A stretch of DNA of 64,000 nucleotides from Sphingomicrobium sp. GTDB taxonomy: Bacteria; Pseudomonadota; Alphaproteobacteria; Sphingomonadales; Sphingomonadaceae. Made by a program: the position numbers and the translations under genes. Positions 30,541 through 39,140 of this stretch are shown here, piece by piece. The DNA lies in contig JAUJOV010000001.1 of assembly GCA_030447545.1 (NCBI GenBank), positions 124,001-188,000 on the forward strand, read 5' to 3'. A model generated the notes under the pieces. The model was not told the DNA's origin and did no database searches. It saw only the letters and a list, made by a program, of their open reading frames with translations. The first letter of the stretch is position 1; every line of letters starts with the position of its first letter.

Positions 30541-31353
30541 CTATGGCTTCGTCACCGTCACCTTGAGGTAGGTCGCCGGTATTTCCGTGCGCTCCGAGCC
30601 GCCGCGGTTCTGGCTTTCGAACAGCTGGGTGAGCTCGCGTTCGAGATCGGCTTCGCGGGCGTCCTTGGCCGCAGCCTCGAACGCATTCATCGTCGGGCCG
30701 TAATAGGTTCGGAACTGGCGAAGAAAGTCGGCCGGCGGGCCCGGATGGCGGAAGACATAGGTTGCACGCTCGCACGAGATGTTCTCCGGCGCGATGCCTG
30801 CAGCGCCGAAGCGCTCGCGGACATTGTCTTCGACGCCCCAGGTCACCGGGCTGACGAAGCCTTCCGGTGGAGGCGGCGTGTAGGCCGCGCTGATCTTCAG
30901 GATCTGCGCGACCAGGGTCGGGTCGCCGGGGATCCAGTTGCCCATGACGATCCGGCCGCCGCGGCGGGTGACGCGCACCATTTCGCGCGCGACGTCGGTC
31001 GGGCGAGGCGCGAACATCGCTCCGAAGATGCTGACGACGAGGTCGAAGCTCTCGTCCGCAATCTCCTCGAGGTTCGACGCGTCGCCTTCCTGGAAGCGGA
31101 TGTTTGTCAGGCCGGCCTCGGCCGCGCGCGCATTGCCGCGCTCGACGAGATTGGCGGCGATATCCACGCCGAGCACGTTTGCGCCGCGCTGCGCCTCCGG
31201 TATCGCCGTGGTTCCGTCGCCGCAGCCAAGGTCGAGCACGTCCATTGCCGGACGAATGGCAAGGCTGTCGACCAGCTCCTCCCCGCTCTCGCGCATGGCC
31301 GCCGCGATGCGGGTGAAATCGCCTTTCTCCCACAGTGCCTTGTTCGGGTTCAT
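30541..31353 (-). CDS. Class I SAM-dependent methyltransferase
   Basis: A 270-residue soluble methyltransferase. MDVLDLGCGDGTTAIPEAQR is motif I (glycine-rich SAM loop), GVDIAANLVERGNA motif Post-I, FDLVVSIFGAMFAPRPTDVA motif II, and VTRRGGRIVMGNWIPGD motif III, as in UbiE/methyltransferase-11 proteins. The C-terminal third is unusual in its own right (FRTYYGPTMNAFEAAAKDA) and probably carries the acceptor site. It stands between the E1-like gene and bkdB on the same strand (20 and 55 bases away), so it is likely in the same transcription unit. Acceptor unknown. Confidence 0.82.
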   Translation of the reverse strand: MNPNKALWEKGDFTRIAAAMRESGEELVDSLAIRPAMDVLDLGCGDGTTAIPEAQRGANVLGVDIAANLVERGNARAAEAGLTNIRFQEGDASNLEEIADESFDLVVSIFGAMFAPRPTDVAREMVRVTRRGGRIVMGNWIPGDPTLVAQILKISAAYTPPPPEGFVSPVTWGVEDNVRERFGAAGIAPENISCERATYVFRHPGPPADFLRQFRTYYGPTMNAFEAAAKDAREADLERELTQLFESQNRGGSERTEIPATYLKVTVTKP

Positions 31354-31408
31354 CGGCTGCTCCTCTCCAAAAAAGCGGCGGAAATCGGAGGCTTGCGCGC
31401 CTTTGGGC

Positions 31409-32788
31409 TCAGGCGAGCAGGCGCAGCGGGTTTTCGATCAGATGCTTCATGTCCTGCAGGAAACTGGCCGCGTCCCAGCCGTCCACGACGCGATGGTCGC
31501 ACGACAGCGACAGGTTCATGCGTCTGCGCACCTCGATGTCGCCGTCCACCGGCACGACCTTGTCCTCGATCTTGTTGACCGCGATGATCGCGACCTGTGG
31601 GGGAGCGATCACTGGCGTGGAGGTGATGCCGCCCATCGGACCGAGGCTGGAGATGGTGATCGTGGGGCCCGTCAGCTCCTCGCGCGACGCCTTGCCGGTG
31701 CGCGCGGCTTCGGACAGGCGTGCGATCTCCGAGGCGAGCTCCCACACGGACCTGGCTTGAGCATCGCGCACGACCGGGACCATCAGGCCATTGGGCGTCT
31801 GCGCGGCGATGCCCATGTCCACCGATCCGTGGCGGGTGAGGCTCATCGCCTCGTCGTCGAACCTGGCGTTGAGCATCGGCCAGTCGCCGAGCGCGCGGCA
31901 CATCGCGGTGACCAGGAAGGGGAGCAAGGTCAGCTTGGGATTGTCGCCGCGGTCGCGGTTCATCATCGCGCGCGTCTCTTCGAGCGCGGTGACGTCGAAC
32001 TCCTCGACCAAAGTGAAGTGCGGAATTCGCCGGTTGGCCTCGGCCATGTTCTCGGCGATTTTCCGGCGCAGGCCGACGACCTTGATGACTTCGTCGTCAC
32101 GCCGGCGAGCGCCCGCGCGCGGAGCGACCCCGCCGCCCTGGTAGAGAAGGAAGGCGTCGAGGTCCGAGTGGCGCACGCGCCCGTCCTTCGACTTCACCTG
32201 AGCCAGGTCGATCCCGAGGTCGCGAGCACGGGCGCGCACTGCTGGTGAGGCGAGGACATGCGCTCGTGCCTGCTCCCCACCTTCGTTCGTCCTGAGCGAA
32301 GTCGAAGGGCGCGGCTCGGCCGCTGGTGCAGTCGGTCCTTCGACTTCGCCCCCGGATCGAGTCCGCGCGCTCCGTTCAGGACGAACGGCCGGCTCAGCGG
32401 CCTCTTCTGCCGTGCTCGGCAGCTGCTCTTCCATCGCGGGCGTGGGCGCGACGGCGCCGTCGGTCATCGCGACCGTGTCGGTGCGCTTGCCCTCGGCATT
32501 TGTCTCCTGGCCGTCCTGGTCGCTTGCCGGAAGCTCGGTTGCCGCGCCGTCGGTTTCGATCACGGCAAGCACCGAGCCGATCGGCACCTGGTCGCCGACC
32601 TCGCCCGCGAGCTCGACCACCTTGCCCGCTACCGGGGACTCCATTTCGACCGTGGCCTTGTCGGTCATCATGTCGGCGATCTGCTGGTCTTCCTCGACCC
32701 GCTCGCCGACCTTGATGTGCCAGGCGACGATCTCCGCCTCGGCAATTCCTTCGCCGATGTCGGGCAGCTTGAACTCGAACCGTGCCAT
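31409..32788 (-). CDS. bkdB: Branched-chain 2-oxoacid dehydrogenase E2 (lipoamide acyltransferase)
   Basis: 459 residues: lipoyl domain (ADMMTDKATVEMESPVAGKV, lipoyl lysine about residue 44), a long linker, a peripheral-subunit-binding domain (SPAVRARARDLGIDLAQVKS), and the acyltransferase domain ending with CDHRVVDGWDAASFLQDMKH, which holds the catalytic His and Asp. It transfers branched acyl groups from the E1-bound ThDP to CoA. The linker at residues about 136-171 is encoded by family C palindromic repeats (RPERSARTRSGGEVEG and [13 protein letters not shown]). The ATG overlaps the bkdA2 stop (TGATG). Third gene of the bkd operon; no E3 (lpdV) follows. Confidence 0.88.
   Translation of the reverse strand: MARFEFKLPDIGEGIAEAEIVAWHIKVGERVEEDQQIADMMTDKATVEMESPVAGKVVELAGEVGDQVPIGSVLAVIETDGAATELPASDQDGQETNAEGKRTDTVAMTDGAVAPTPAMEEQLPSTAEEAAEPAVRPERSARTRSGGEVEGPTAPAAEPRPSTSLRTNEGGEQARAHVLASPAVRARARDLGIDLAQVKSKDGRVRHSDLDAFLLYQGGGVAPRAGARRRDDEVIKVVGLRRKIAENMAEANRRIPHFTLVEEFDVTALEETRAMMNRDRGDNPKLTLLPFLVTAMCRALGDWPMLNARFDDEAMSLTRHGSVDMGIAAQTPNGLMVPVVRDAQARSVWELASEIARLSEAARTGKASREELTGPTITISSLGPMGGITSTPVIAPPQVAIIAVNKIEDKVVPVDGDIEVRRRMNLSLSCDHRVVDGWDAASFLQDMKHLIENPLRLLA
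32282..32388. repeat. Family C palindromic repeat translated within bkdB
   Basis: CCTGAGCGAAGTCGAAGGGC and the inverse TCCTTCGACTTCGC with TTCAGGACGAACGG form an inverted pair lying inside the E2 coding region. The length keeps the reading frame, so the repeat adds about 35 residues of linker without breaking the gene. Confidence 0.85.
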
Positions 32789-33801
32789 CAGTCGCTCATC
32801 ACTTTCTCAAGGGCTCGCTTGAGCCGCTTGGGTCCCGGGAAATAGGCCCACTCGTAGGCGTGTGGATAGGGCGTGTCCCAGCCGGTGACTCGCTCGACCG
32901 GCGCTTCGAGGTGATAGAAGCAGCGCTCCTGAACGAGCGTCGCGAGCTCCGATGCGAAGCCGGAGGTGCGCGGCGCTTCCTGGACCACCAAGCAGCGGCC
33001 GGTCTTCTCGACCGAGCGCTGGATCGTGGCGATGTCGAGCGGCACGAGCGTCCTTAAGTCGATCACTTCTGCGTCGACTTCATTCTCCTCCACTGCCGCC
33101 AGCGCGACGTGGACCATCGTACCGTAGGCAAGCACGGTAAGGTCGGCGCCTTCGCGCACCACCGCGGCCTCGCCCAGCGGAACGCTGTAGTGACCGTCGG
33201 GGACCTCGCTCGCCGGATGCTTGGACCAGGGCTTGACCGGGCGGTCGTGGTGGCCGTCGAACGGGCCGTTGTAGATGCGCTTGGGCTCGAAGAAGATCAC
33301 CGGGTCCGGGTCCTCGATCGCGGCGATCAGCAGCCCCTTGGCGTCGCGCGGAGTCGAGGGGATGGCGACCTTGAGGCCGGCGATATGGGTGAACAGGCTT
33401 TCCGGGCTCTGGCTGTGCGTCTGACCCCCGAAGATTCCGCCGCCATAGGGTGAACGGATCACCATCGGCATCGTCCATTCGCCGGCGGTGCGATAGCGCA
33501 TCTTGGCCGCCTCGCTGACGATCTGGTCGTAGCCGGGGTAGATATAATCGGCGAACTGGATCTCGATCACGGGCTTGAGGCCATAGGCGGCCATTCCGAC
33601 CGCTGTGGCGACGATTCCGCCTTCGGTGATTGGAGCGTCGAAGCAGCGCTCCTTGCCGAACTCGCGCTGCAGGCCTTCGGTGACCCGGAAGACGCCCCCG
33701 AAATAGCCGACGTCCTCGCCGAACACGACCATGTCGGGATCGCGCGCCATCATCACCTTGTGCGCGCTGTTCAACGCCTGGATCATGTTCATCGCCGGCA
33801 T
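32788..33801 (-). CDS. bkdA2: Branched-chain 2-oxoacid dehydrogenase E1 beta subunit
   Basis: 337 residues from ATG 33801; the track ORF extends wrongly into the alpha gene. MPAMNMIQALNSAHKVMMAR opens the subunit, DMVVFGEDVGYFGGVFRVTE is the transketolase pyrimidine-domain signature, and FDAPITEGGIVATAVGMAAY and RSPYGGGIFGGQTHSQSPES form the core of the cofactor site. The C-terminal domain (GWDTPYPHAYEWAYFPGPKR) closes it. With the alpha subunit it decarboxylates 2-oxoisovalerate and related acids. Start and stop overlap the neighbours as TGATG. Confidence 0.9.
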   Translation of the reverse strand: MPAMNMIQALNSAHKVMMARDPDMVVFGEDVGYFGGVFRVTEGLQREFGKERCFDAPITEGGIVATAVGMAAYGLKPVIEIQFADYIYPGYDQIVSEAAKMRYRTAGEWTMPMVIRSPYGGGIFGGQTHSQSPESLFTHIAGLKVAIPSTPRDAKGLLIAAIEDPDPVIFFEPKRIYNGPFDGHHDRPVKPWSKHPASEVPDGHYSVPLGEAAVVREGADLTVLAYGTMVHVALAAVEENEVDAEVIDLRTLVPLDIATIQRSVEKTGRCLVVQEAPRTSGFASELATLVQERCFYHLEAPVERVTGWDTPYPHAYEWAYFPGPKRLKRALEKVMSD

Positions 33802-35072
33802 CAGCCGCGGCCCTCGTCCACCGCGATGTCGCGCTGCTCGGCGAGGTGCCACGGGACTTGCTCGTAGACGTCCTCGAACATGCTCTCGATATTGTCCTTG
33901 CCCTGCTCGGACAGGATGCCCTGGCGCTCGGCTTCTTTCTGGGCGGAGCGAACCGCCGCGTCGCATTCGGAGCGCATCGCCTCGTGGCGCTCGTCGTCCC
34001 ATTCGCCCAACGCGGTCAGGTGGAGCTTCAGGCGCTCGACGGGGTCGCCGAGCGGCCAGGCCTTGGCTTCGTTGACCGGCCGGTACCCCGACGGGTCGTC
34101 GGACGTGGAATGGCCTTCCGCCCGATAGGTGAAGAACTCGATCAGCGTCGGGCCCATGTTCGAGCGCGCGCGGTCCGCGGCCCAGCGCACAGCGGCGTGC
34201 ACCGCAAGCGCGTCATTGCCGTCGACGCGGAAGGCCGGCATTCCATAGCCGACTGCGCGCTGCGCGAACGTCGCTTTCTCCGCTCCTGCAATGCCGGAGA
34301 AGCTCGAGATCGCCCATTGGTTGTTCACGACCGCAAGGATGACCGGCACGTCGTACACGGCCGCGAAGGTCATTGCGGCGTGGAAGTCGCCTTCCGCGGT
34401 CGCTCCGTCGCCGATCCAGCCCATGGCGATTCGGCTGTCGCCCTTGATCGCCGCGGCCATCGACCAGCCGACCGCCTGCGGGAATTGCGTCGCAAGGTTG
34501 CCGGAGATGGAGAAGAAGCCGTGCTCCCGATCCGAATACATGATCGGAAGCTGCCGGCCCTGGAGCTTGTCGCCCTTGTTCGAGTAGATCTGGCACATCA
34601 TGTCGACCAATGGATAGCCGCGCGCGATCAGGAGGCCCTGCTGGCGGTAGGTCGGGAAGTGCATGTCCTCGAAGTCGAGCGCGGCCGCGGCGGCTACGGC
34701 AATCGCCTCTTCGCCGAGGCACTTCATGTAGAAGCTGGTCTTCCCCTGGCGCTGAGCGCGGTACATGCGGTCGTCGAAGATGCGCACGGTGACCATGTCG
34801 CGCAGCATCTTCCTGAGCGTGTCTGGGGCGAGCTTCGGGTCCCACGGGCCGACTGCGCGATGCTCGTCGTCGAGCACGCGCACAAGCGTGGTTGTGAGCG
34901 GGTGAGTCTCGGCTGCGGCCGCAGCGATGTCGGGCCGCGGCGCGGATCCGGCGGCGGGAATGCTCTGAGCCGAAATATCCGGCTTTTGACGCTGCCGGAA
35001 CGGCGGCTCGGGCACGTGCAGCGCCAGCTTGGGCCGGTTGGGCTTCAGGCGCGAGGGGTCCCTGTCACTCAT
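33801..35072 (-). CDS. bkdA1: Branched-chain 2-oxoacid dehydrogenase E1 alpha subunit
   Basis: I use ATG 35072 (MSDRDPSRLKPNRPKLALHV, 423 residues); ATG 35126 is possible. The TPP-binding motif is GWIGDGATAEGDFHAAMTFA followed by NNQWAISSF (the G-D-G and N ligands). TYRAEGHSTSDDPSGY is the phosphorylation-loop region of E1 alpha proteins. LPIMYSDREHGFFSISGNLA is typical of the bacterial branched-chain alpha subunit. First gene of the three-gene bkd operon. The complex links valine, leucine and isoleucine breakdown, and branched fatty acids, to acyl-CoA metabolism in the cytoplasm. Confidence 0.9.
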   Translation of the reverse strand: MSDRDPSRLKPNRPKLALHVPEPPFRQRQKPDISAQSIPAAGSAPRPDIAAAAAETHPLTTTLVRVLDDEHRAVGPWDPKLAPDTLRKMLRDMVTVRIFDDRMYRAQRQGKTSFYMKCLGEEAIAVAAAAALDFEDMHFPTYRQQGLLIARGYPLVDMMCQIYSNKGDKLQGRQLPIMYSDREHGFFSISGNLATQFPQAVGWSMAAAIKGDSRIAMGWIGDGATAEGDFHAAMTFAAVYDVPVILAVVNNQWAISSFSGIAGAEKATFAQRAVGYGMPAFRVDGNDALAVHAAVRWAADRARSNMGPTLIEFFTYRAEGHSTSDDPSGYRPVNEAKAWPLGDPVERLKLHLTALGEWDDERHEAMRSECDAAVRSAQKEAERQGILSEQGKDNIESMFEDVYEQVPWHLAEQRDIAVDEGRG

Positions 35073-35173
35073 CTGCAATCGCTCATCCAAGGGCAGGCGC
35101 TTAGTGCCCGCCGCGAGGCTCGGCAACTGGCGCTGCGTTGACCGCCGCAGCGGCGCGAGGGTAGGGCGCGCGC

Positions 35174-35479
35174 ATGGCTGAAGACACTGACGCTCCCGAG
35201 CTTCCCGACCGGCTGTCGCTCGACCCGCGCAGCCCGCATTTCAACGAGGAGATCCTGAGCCGCGGCGTCGGGATCCGCTTCAACGGTCAGCAAAAGACCA
35301 ACGTCGAGGAATATTGCGTCTCGGAAGGGTGGATTCGCGTGGCCGCGGGCCGCAGCCGCGACCGCTACGGCAACCCGATGACTCTAAAGCTCAAGGGCCG
35401 CGTCGAGCCCTATTACGAACCGAGCCTTGGCTCCGGTCAGAAGCCGGAAGGCGAGCCGGGCGTCGCGTCCGAAGGGTAG
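35174..35479 (+). CDS. DUF3297 family protein
   Basis: 101 residues; PDRLSLDPRSPHFNEEILSR, GVGIRFNGQQKTNVEEYCVS and EGWIRVAAGRSRDRYGNPMT match the small DUF3297 family of proteobacteria; the C-terminal KLKGRVEPYY closes the domain and a short Gly/Glu tail follows. Function unknown; members are cytoplasmic and small. It is divergent from the bkd operon (101 bases between starts) and its end overlaps the convergent gene at 35437. Confidence 0.8.
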   Translation: MAEDTDAPELPDRLSLDPRSPHFNEEILSRGVGIRFNGQQKTNVEEYCVSEGWIRVAAGRSRDRYGNPMTLKLKGRVEPYYEPSLGSGQKPEGEPGVASEG

Positions 35480-35670
35480 GACGGATTGCGGCGCTGCCGC
35501 CGCTCCCACAGCTTCTTCGCTCCCCAGCCGAGGCCCAGCGCGAGGCCGAGCGGCCCAAGGCCACGCCGCGCGAGCGCGGCCGCGCCATAGCCGAGCATCG
35601 CGCCCTTGGCGCCGCTATGCCGTCCGGCGATCCGCTTGCCGATAAAGGCTCCAGCGAGCTTCCCGATCAT
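35437..35670 (-). CDS. Small hypothetical glycine-rich membrane-associated protein
   Basis: 77 residues, MIGKLAGAFIGKRIAGRHSG, KGAMLGYGAAALARRGLGPL, GLALGLGWGAKKLWERRQRR. Glycine-zipper-like spacing and a basic tail suggest an amphipathic or membrane-inserted peptide. The gene overlaps the end of the DUF3297 gene by 43 bases in convergent orientation. No known family can be named. Confidence 0.5.
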   Translation of the reverse strand: MIGKLAGAFIGKRIAGRHSGAKGAMLGYGAAALARRGLGPLGLALGLGWGAKKLWERRQRRNPSYPSDATPGSPSGF

Positions 35671-35908
35671 GCCAAATCAACCTTTCTCAAGCTGCTTGCA
35701 TGGCTATCAAGGCGCAGCGGCCGCCGAAGGTTCCCACCAGGGTTGGGAAGTTTCGCCAACCTTAAGTGGCGAATCCCGCCACCGGCGCTGACGGCGGCTG
35801 CGTTCAAATGCATTTTTGGCGGTTTTGCGCGTTTGGCACGGCTCTTGAGTATGTCCCTGGTGTCTGGCCCGCGATTGGCTGCGGAGCCTGAAAAAAGGGA
35901 GATTAAGA

Positions 35909-36040
35909 ATGTCCGGTCAGTCCAGGTTCGCCCCGCTCTTCGCCGCCGCCGCGGCGCTGCTGATGAGCTCGGCCGCCATCGGCGCAGCGGTCGGTCCGGC
36001 GCAGGCCGGCACGACCTCGGCTGTCGCCCGGATCGCCTGA
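35909..36040 (+). CDS. 43-residue secreted peptide, hypothetical
   Basis: Too short for the ORF track. ATG 35909 follows an AAAAAAGGGAG ribosome site. The product, MSGQSRFAPLFAAAAALLMS, SAAIGAAVGPAQAGTTSAVA, RIA, is a typical cleavable signal peptide with an A-Q-A site and a tail of about ten residues; it could also be a short membrane peptide. It lies 25 bases before the pspC-like gene in the same direction and could be part of that envelope-stress unit. Whether it is translated is unproven. Confidence 0.5.
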   Translation: MSGQSRFAPLFAAAAALLMSSAAIGAAVGPAQAGTTSAVARIA

Positions 36041-36065
36041 GCGCTTCAAACCAAGGGGAAGCAAA

Positions 36066-36461
36066 ATGGCCCGCAAGCAGTATCGCTATTCGCTGAACCG
36101 CCGCGACGCCAAGCTGGTCGGGGTCTGCTCGACACTCGGCGAAATGGTGGGAGTCGACCCGACCTTCCTCCGCATCGGCTTCGTCGCCGCCTTGTTCCTG
36201 ATCGGCTGGGAAGTCGCGTTGCTGACCTCTGTCGGGCTCGGCATCTATTTCACGGTCCAGCGCAAGCGCGCGCTGGACGGCCGCGCCCGGACGAGCGACT
36301 TCGACCGGATGGGTGAGGCGCCGAGCGTCCGTCCGTCTGTCCACGCGCTGCGCACCGAGCTCGACCCCACCGACCGCCGGCTGATGGCGATCGACCATCA
36401 TCTCAACTCGACCAACGACGAGCTGGCGCGCGAGACCGAAGCGCTCCGGGAGGAAAAGTGA
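36066..36461 (+). CDS. PspC-domain membrane protein
   Basis: 131 residues. YRYSLNRRDAKLVGVCSTLG and the following EMVGVDPTFLRIGFVAALFL are the PspC signature, with a membrane helix through FLIGWEVALLTSVGLGIYFT. The C-terminal part is a cytoplasmic coiled-coil-like tail (LMAIDHHLNSTNDELARETE). PspC proteins respond to inner-membrane stress. The stop TGA overlaps the ATG of the next gene, so they are translationally coupled. Confidence 0.85.
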   Translation: MARKQYRYSLNRRDAKLVGVCSTLGEMVGVDPTFLRIGFVAALFLIGWEVALLTSVGLGIYFTVQRKRALDGRARTSDFDRMGEAPSVRPSVHALRTELDPTDRRLMAIDHHLNSTNDELARETEALREEK

Positions 36462-36691
36462 TGGAACCGCTGACGATGGTCTTGCTCGCAGGAGGTCTCT
36501 TCGGGGGGCTCGGCGCGGCAAGCTGGGCGGGGCTCAAGGCCTGGCAGGGCTGGCTCGAGCTCAAGCGCTTCGAGCTCACACATGCGAGCCCCGACCGCAC
36601 CCTGCCGCCTGCCGGCAACCGGATCGAGCTCGCCGATCTTCGCGAACGGGTGCGCAAGCTCGAAGCCATCGCCGCAGGTATCGACCTTTAA
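36461..36691 (+). CDS. Small single-helix coiled-coil protein, PspB-like role
   Basis: 76 residues from ATG 36461 (GTG 36458 adds one). An N-terminal hydrophobic helix (MVLLAGGLFGGLGAASWAGL) is followed by a charged region ending in an amphipathic helix (ADLRERVRKLEAIAAGIDL). Size, topology and coupling to pspC resemble phage-shock protein PspB, but sequence similarity to PspB is only general; the family assignment is inference. Confidence 0.55.
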   Translation: MEPLTMVLLAGGLFGGLGAASWAGLKAWQGWLELKRFELTHASPDRTLPPAGNRIELADLRERVRKLEAIAAGIDL

Positions 36692-36826
36692 AAGGAACGG
36701 CACCGCCTCCCCAGGTGCCTTCCCGCTCGAGGCGGCCGGACTGCCCCAGTCCGCCGCCTCTTTTTCCTCGCTTGTTCAAAGGAGTGCATTCAAGCGCGGT
36801 TCAGCGCAGGCCGCGGCTATGCGGCT

Positions 36827-36842
36827 TGTTACGTAATAATGT
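36827..36842. promoter_or_regulatory. Candidate Zur-type operator upstream of TonB receptor
   Basis: TGTTACGTAATAATGT contains the perfect palindrome TTACGTAA and resembles the AT-rich dyads bound by Zur/Fur proteins in alphaproteobacteria. It is the only such AT-rich dyad in a GC-rich setting and lies 50 bases before the GTG start of the His-rich receptor. Assignment is inference. Confidence 0.4.
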
Positions 36843-36891
36843 CTCGGCTAATTCGCCGCGCGCCTTTTTTCAAAGTGAGCTCTGGATCCTC

Positions 36892-39090
36892 GTGAAGATC
36901 ATTGCCGCCTTTCTTGCGTCCGCAGCACTTGGTGCTTCGCCGGCCCTTGCGCAGCAGACTAATCAGCCCGACCCGGAGGATCAGCAGCAGGAGGCGGCGC
37001 AGCCGCAGCCCGCCGCCCAGGAGCCTCCGGCGCACGAAGGCCACGAGCATCACGAAGAGGCGCCGGAAATCGTCGTGACCGGCGTGAGGCAGCTGGACAT
37101 CCTTGCCGGCACCTCGGTCTTGTCCGGCGAGGAGCTTCAGCGCGACGTCCGCGGGCAGATCGGCGAGACCCTGACGCGCCTGCCGGGCGTGTCGGCGACA
37201 TCCTTTAGCCCCGGCGCCTCGCGGCCCGTGCTGCGCGGCTTCCAGGGCGAGCGCGTCCGAGTGCTAACCGATGGCATCGGCTCGATCGACGTGTCGAGCA
37301 CGTCGGCGGACCATGCGGTGACGATCGACCCGCTCACTGCCGAGCGGGTCGAAGTGCTCCACGGGCCGGCTGTGCTGCTGTTCGGCAGCCAGGCGATCGG
37401 CGGCGCGGTCACTGTCATCGACCGGCGCATCCCGCGCTCCGTCCCCGAGGAGGGCGTTCACGGTGATGTGCTCGGCGTCCTGGGCTCGGCCGCCGAGGAA
37501 CGCTCGATCGGCGGAGCCTTCGATTTCGCGCTCGGCAGCGGGTTTGTCGCCCATGTCGACGGCACCCTGCGCAAGAGCGACGACCTTCGCACCGGCGGGT
37601 TCGTGCTTTCGCCCGAGCTTCGCGAGGAGCAGTTCGAGATTGCCGAGGAGGAGCTCGAGGAGGGCCACCCCGACGAGGCGGCCGAAGCGCTCGAGCTTGC
37701 CAATCTGCGCGGCGAGATCCCCAACAGCGCGACCGAGCAGCAGACCGTCGGCATCGGCCTCGCGCTGATCCGCGACAGCTTCAACATCGGCGGGTCGATC
37801 AGCCGCTTCGAAAGCAACTACGGCGTGCCTTCGCGGCCCGGTGCGGGGCACGGGCACCACGAGGAAGAGGGCGTTGAAGAAAGCGACGGCGGCGAGGACA
37901 AAGAGGAGGAGCACGGCGAGGCGCCGGTCACGATCGACCTCAAGCAGACCCGTTACGACCTTCGCGGCGGATATGAATTCGGCTCGGGCTTCTTCGAAAG
38001 CGCGCGCCTGCGCATGGGCGCGGCCAATTACGAGCACACCGAGTTCGAGGGCGAGGAAGTCGGCACCGTGTTCAAGTCGGACGGCGTCGAAGGGCGGCTC
38101 GAGTTCGCGCAGCGCGAGCAGGGCGGCTGGACCGGCGCGAGCGGAGTTCAGTATTTCACGCGCGACTTCGCGGCGATCGGCCCGGAGGCGTTCGTTCCGC
38201 CCAACGAAAGCCGGCAACTCGGCCTCTTCACGCTTCAGGAGATAGACCTCGGACGCGTCGGGCTCGAGGCCGCCGCGCGTTACGAGCGCAGCAGGGCCGA
38301 GGCGCACACGCTCGGGCTTGAGCGCACCTTCAATGCCTTTTCGGCCGCCCTTGGCGCATCGTACGAAGTGGATCCGCGAGTCCGCGTCGGGCTCAACCTG
38401 TCGCGCAGCGAGCGCGCGCCTGCGGCCGAGGAGCTGTTCGCCAACGGCCCGCACATCGCCACGCAGGCCTTCGAGATCGGCGACCCCAATCTCGATACCG
38501 AAAAGAGCATCGGCGCCGAGGCCTACGTACGCGTCGAGAAAACCGGCTTCGAGTTCAATGTGACCGGCTTCGCCAACCGCTTCAACGACTTCATCTACCA
38601 GGAAGAAACCGGCTTCGAGGAAGACGAGCTGCCGGTGTTCCAGCACCGGCAGGCGGACGCGACCTTCTACGGCTTCGAAGCGGAAGCTTCCGCGCGGCTG
38701 TTCGAGGCGGGCGGGTTCCGCTTCGTTGCCGACGCCGTCGCGGACTATGTACGCGCGACGATCAAGGGCGGCGGCCCCGTGCCGCGCATCCCGCCGCTGC
38801 GGCTGCTCGGCGGACTCGAGGCGCAGTCGGACCAAGTCGACGGCCGCGTCGAGGTCGAGTGGGTGAATGAGCAGGACCGCGTCGCCGAGTTCGAGAACCC
38901 GACCGACGGCTTCACCTTGTTCAACGCTTCGCTCGCGTGGCGGCCGTGGGGCAAGGCGCGCGAAGCCAGCCTGGTGCTGAGCGCGAACAACATCTTCGAT
39001 GTCGAAGCGCGTCGGCACGCCTCGTTCACCAAGGACTTCGTGCCGCTGGGCGGCCGCGACATCCGCCTCAGCGCCCGTTTCGGCTTCTAG
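36892..39090 (+). CDS. TonB-dependent receptor, zinc (ZnuD)-type
   Basis: From GTG 36892 (the track start at 36715 is upstream of the signal): MKIIAAFLASAALGASPALA is the signal peptide, followed by a His/Glu-rich stretch (AHEGHEHHEEAPEIVVTGVR) that runs into the plug (LPGVSATSFSPGASRPVLRG, VDVSSTSADHAVTIDPLTAE). A second His/Glu-rich loop sits in the barrel at about residue 320 (GAGHGHHEEEGVEES, then GGEDKEEEHGEAP). About 732 residues; the barrel ends in IRLSARFGF. Metal-binding loops and the CDF exporter gene downstream point to zinc or a similar divalent metal, as for ZnuD. The metal is inferred. Confidence 0.85.
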   Translation: MKIIAAFLASAALGASPALAQQTNQPDPEDQQQEAAQPQPAAQEPPAHEGHEHHEEAPEIVVTGVRQLDILAGTSVLSGEELQRDVRGQIGETLTRLPGVSATSFSPGASRPVLRGFQGERVRVLTDGIGSIDVSSTSADHAVTIDPLTAERVEVLHGPAVLLFGSQAIGGAVTVIDRRIPRSVPEEGVHGDVLGVLGSAAEERSIGGAFDFALGSGFVAHVDGTLRKSDDLRTGGFVLSPELREEQFEIAEEELEEGHPDEAAEALELANLRGEIPNSATEQQTVGIGLALIRDSFNIGGSISRFESNYGVPSRPGAGHGHHEEEGVEESDGGEDKEEEHGEAPVTIDLKQTRYDLRGGYEFGSGFFESARLRMGAANYEHTEFEGEEVGTVFKSDGVEGRLEFAQREQGGWTGASGVQYFTRDFAAIGPEAFVPPNESRQLGLFTLQEIDLGRVGLEAAARYERSRAEAHTLGLERTFNAFSAALGASYEVDPRVRVGLNLSRSERAPAAEELFANGPHIATQAFEIGDPNLDTEKSIGAEAYVRVEKTGFEFNVTGFANRFNDFIYQEETGFEEDELPVFQHRQADATFYGFEAEASARLFEAGGFRFVADAVADYVRATIKGGGPVPRIPPLRLLGGLEAQSDQVDGRVEVEWVNEQDRVAEFENPTDGFTLFNASLAWRPWGKAREASLVLSANNIFDVEARRHASFTKDFVPLGGRDIRLSARFGF

Positions 39091-39140
39091 CCAGCCCTCT
39101 GCTTGTGTCCGGCCGGGCCGACGCCTAGTCCGACCCGGCT

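Noticed and set aside
37264-39018. 584-residue minus-strand ORF
   Set aside because: Shadow of the zinc-type TonB receptor; no motif of its own.
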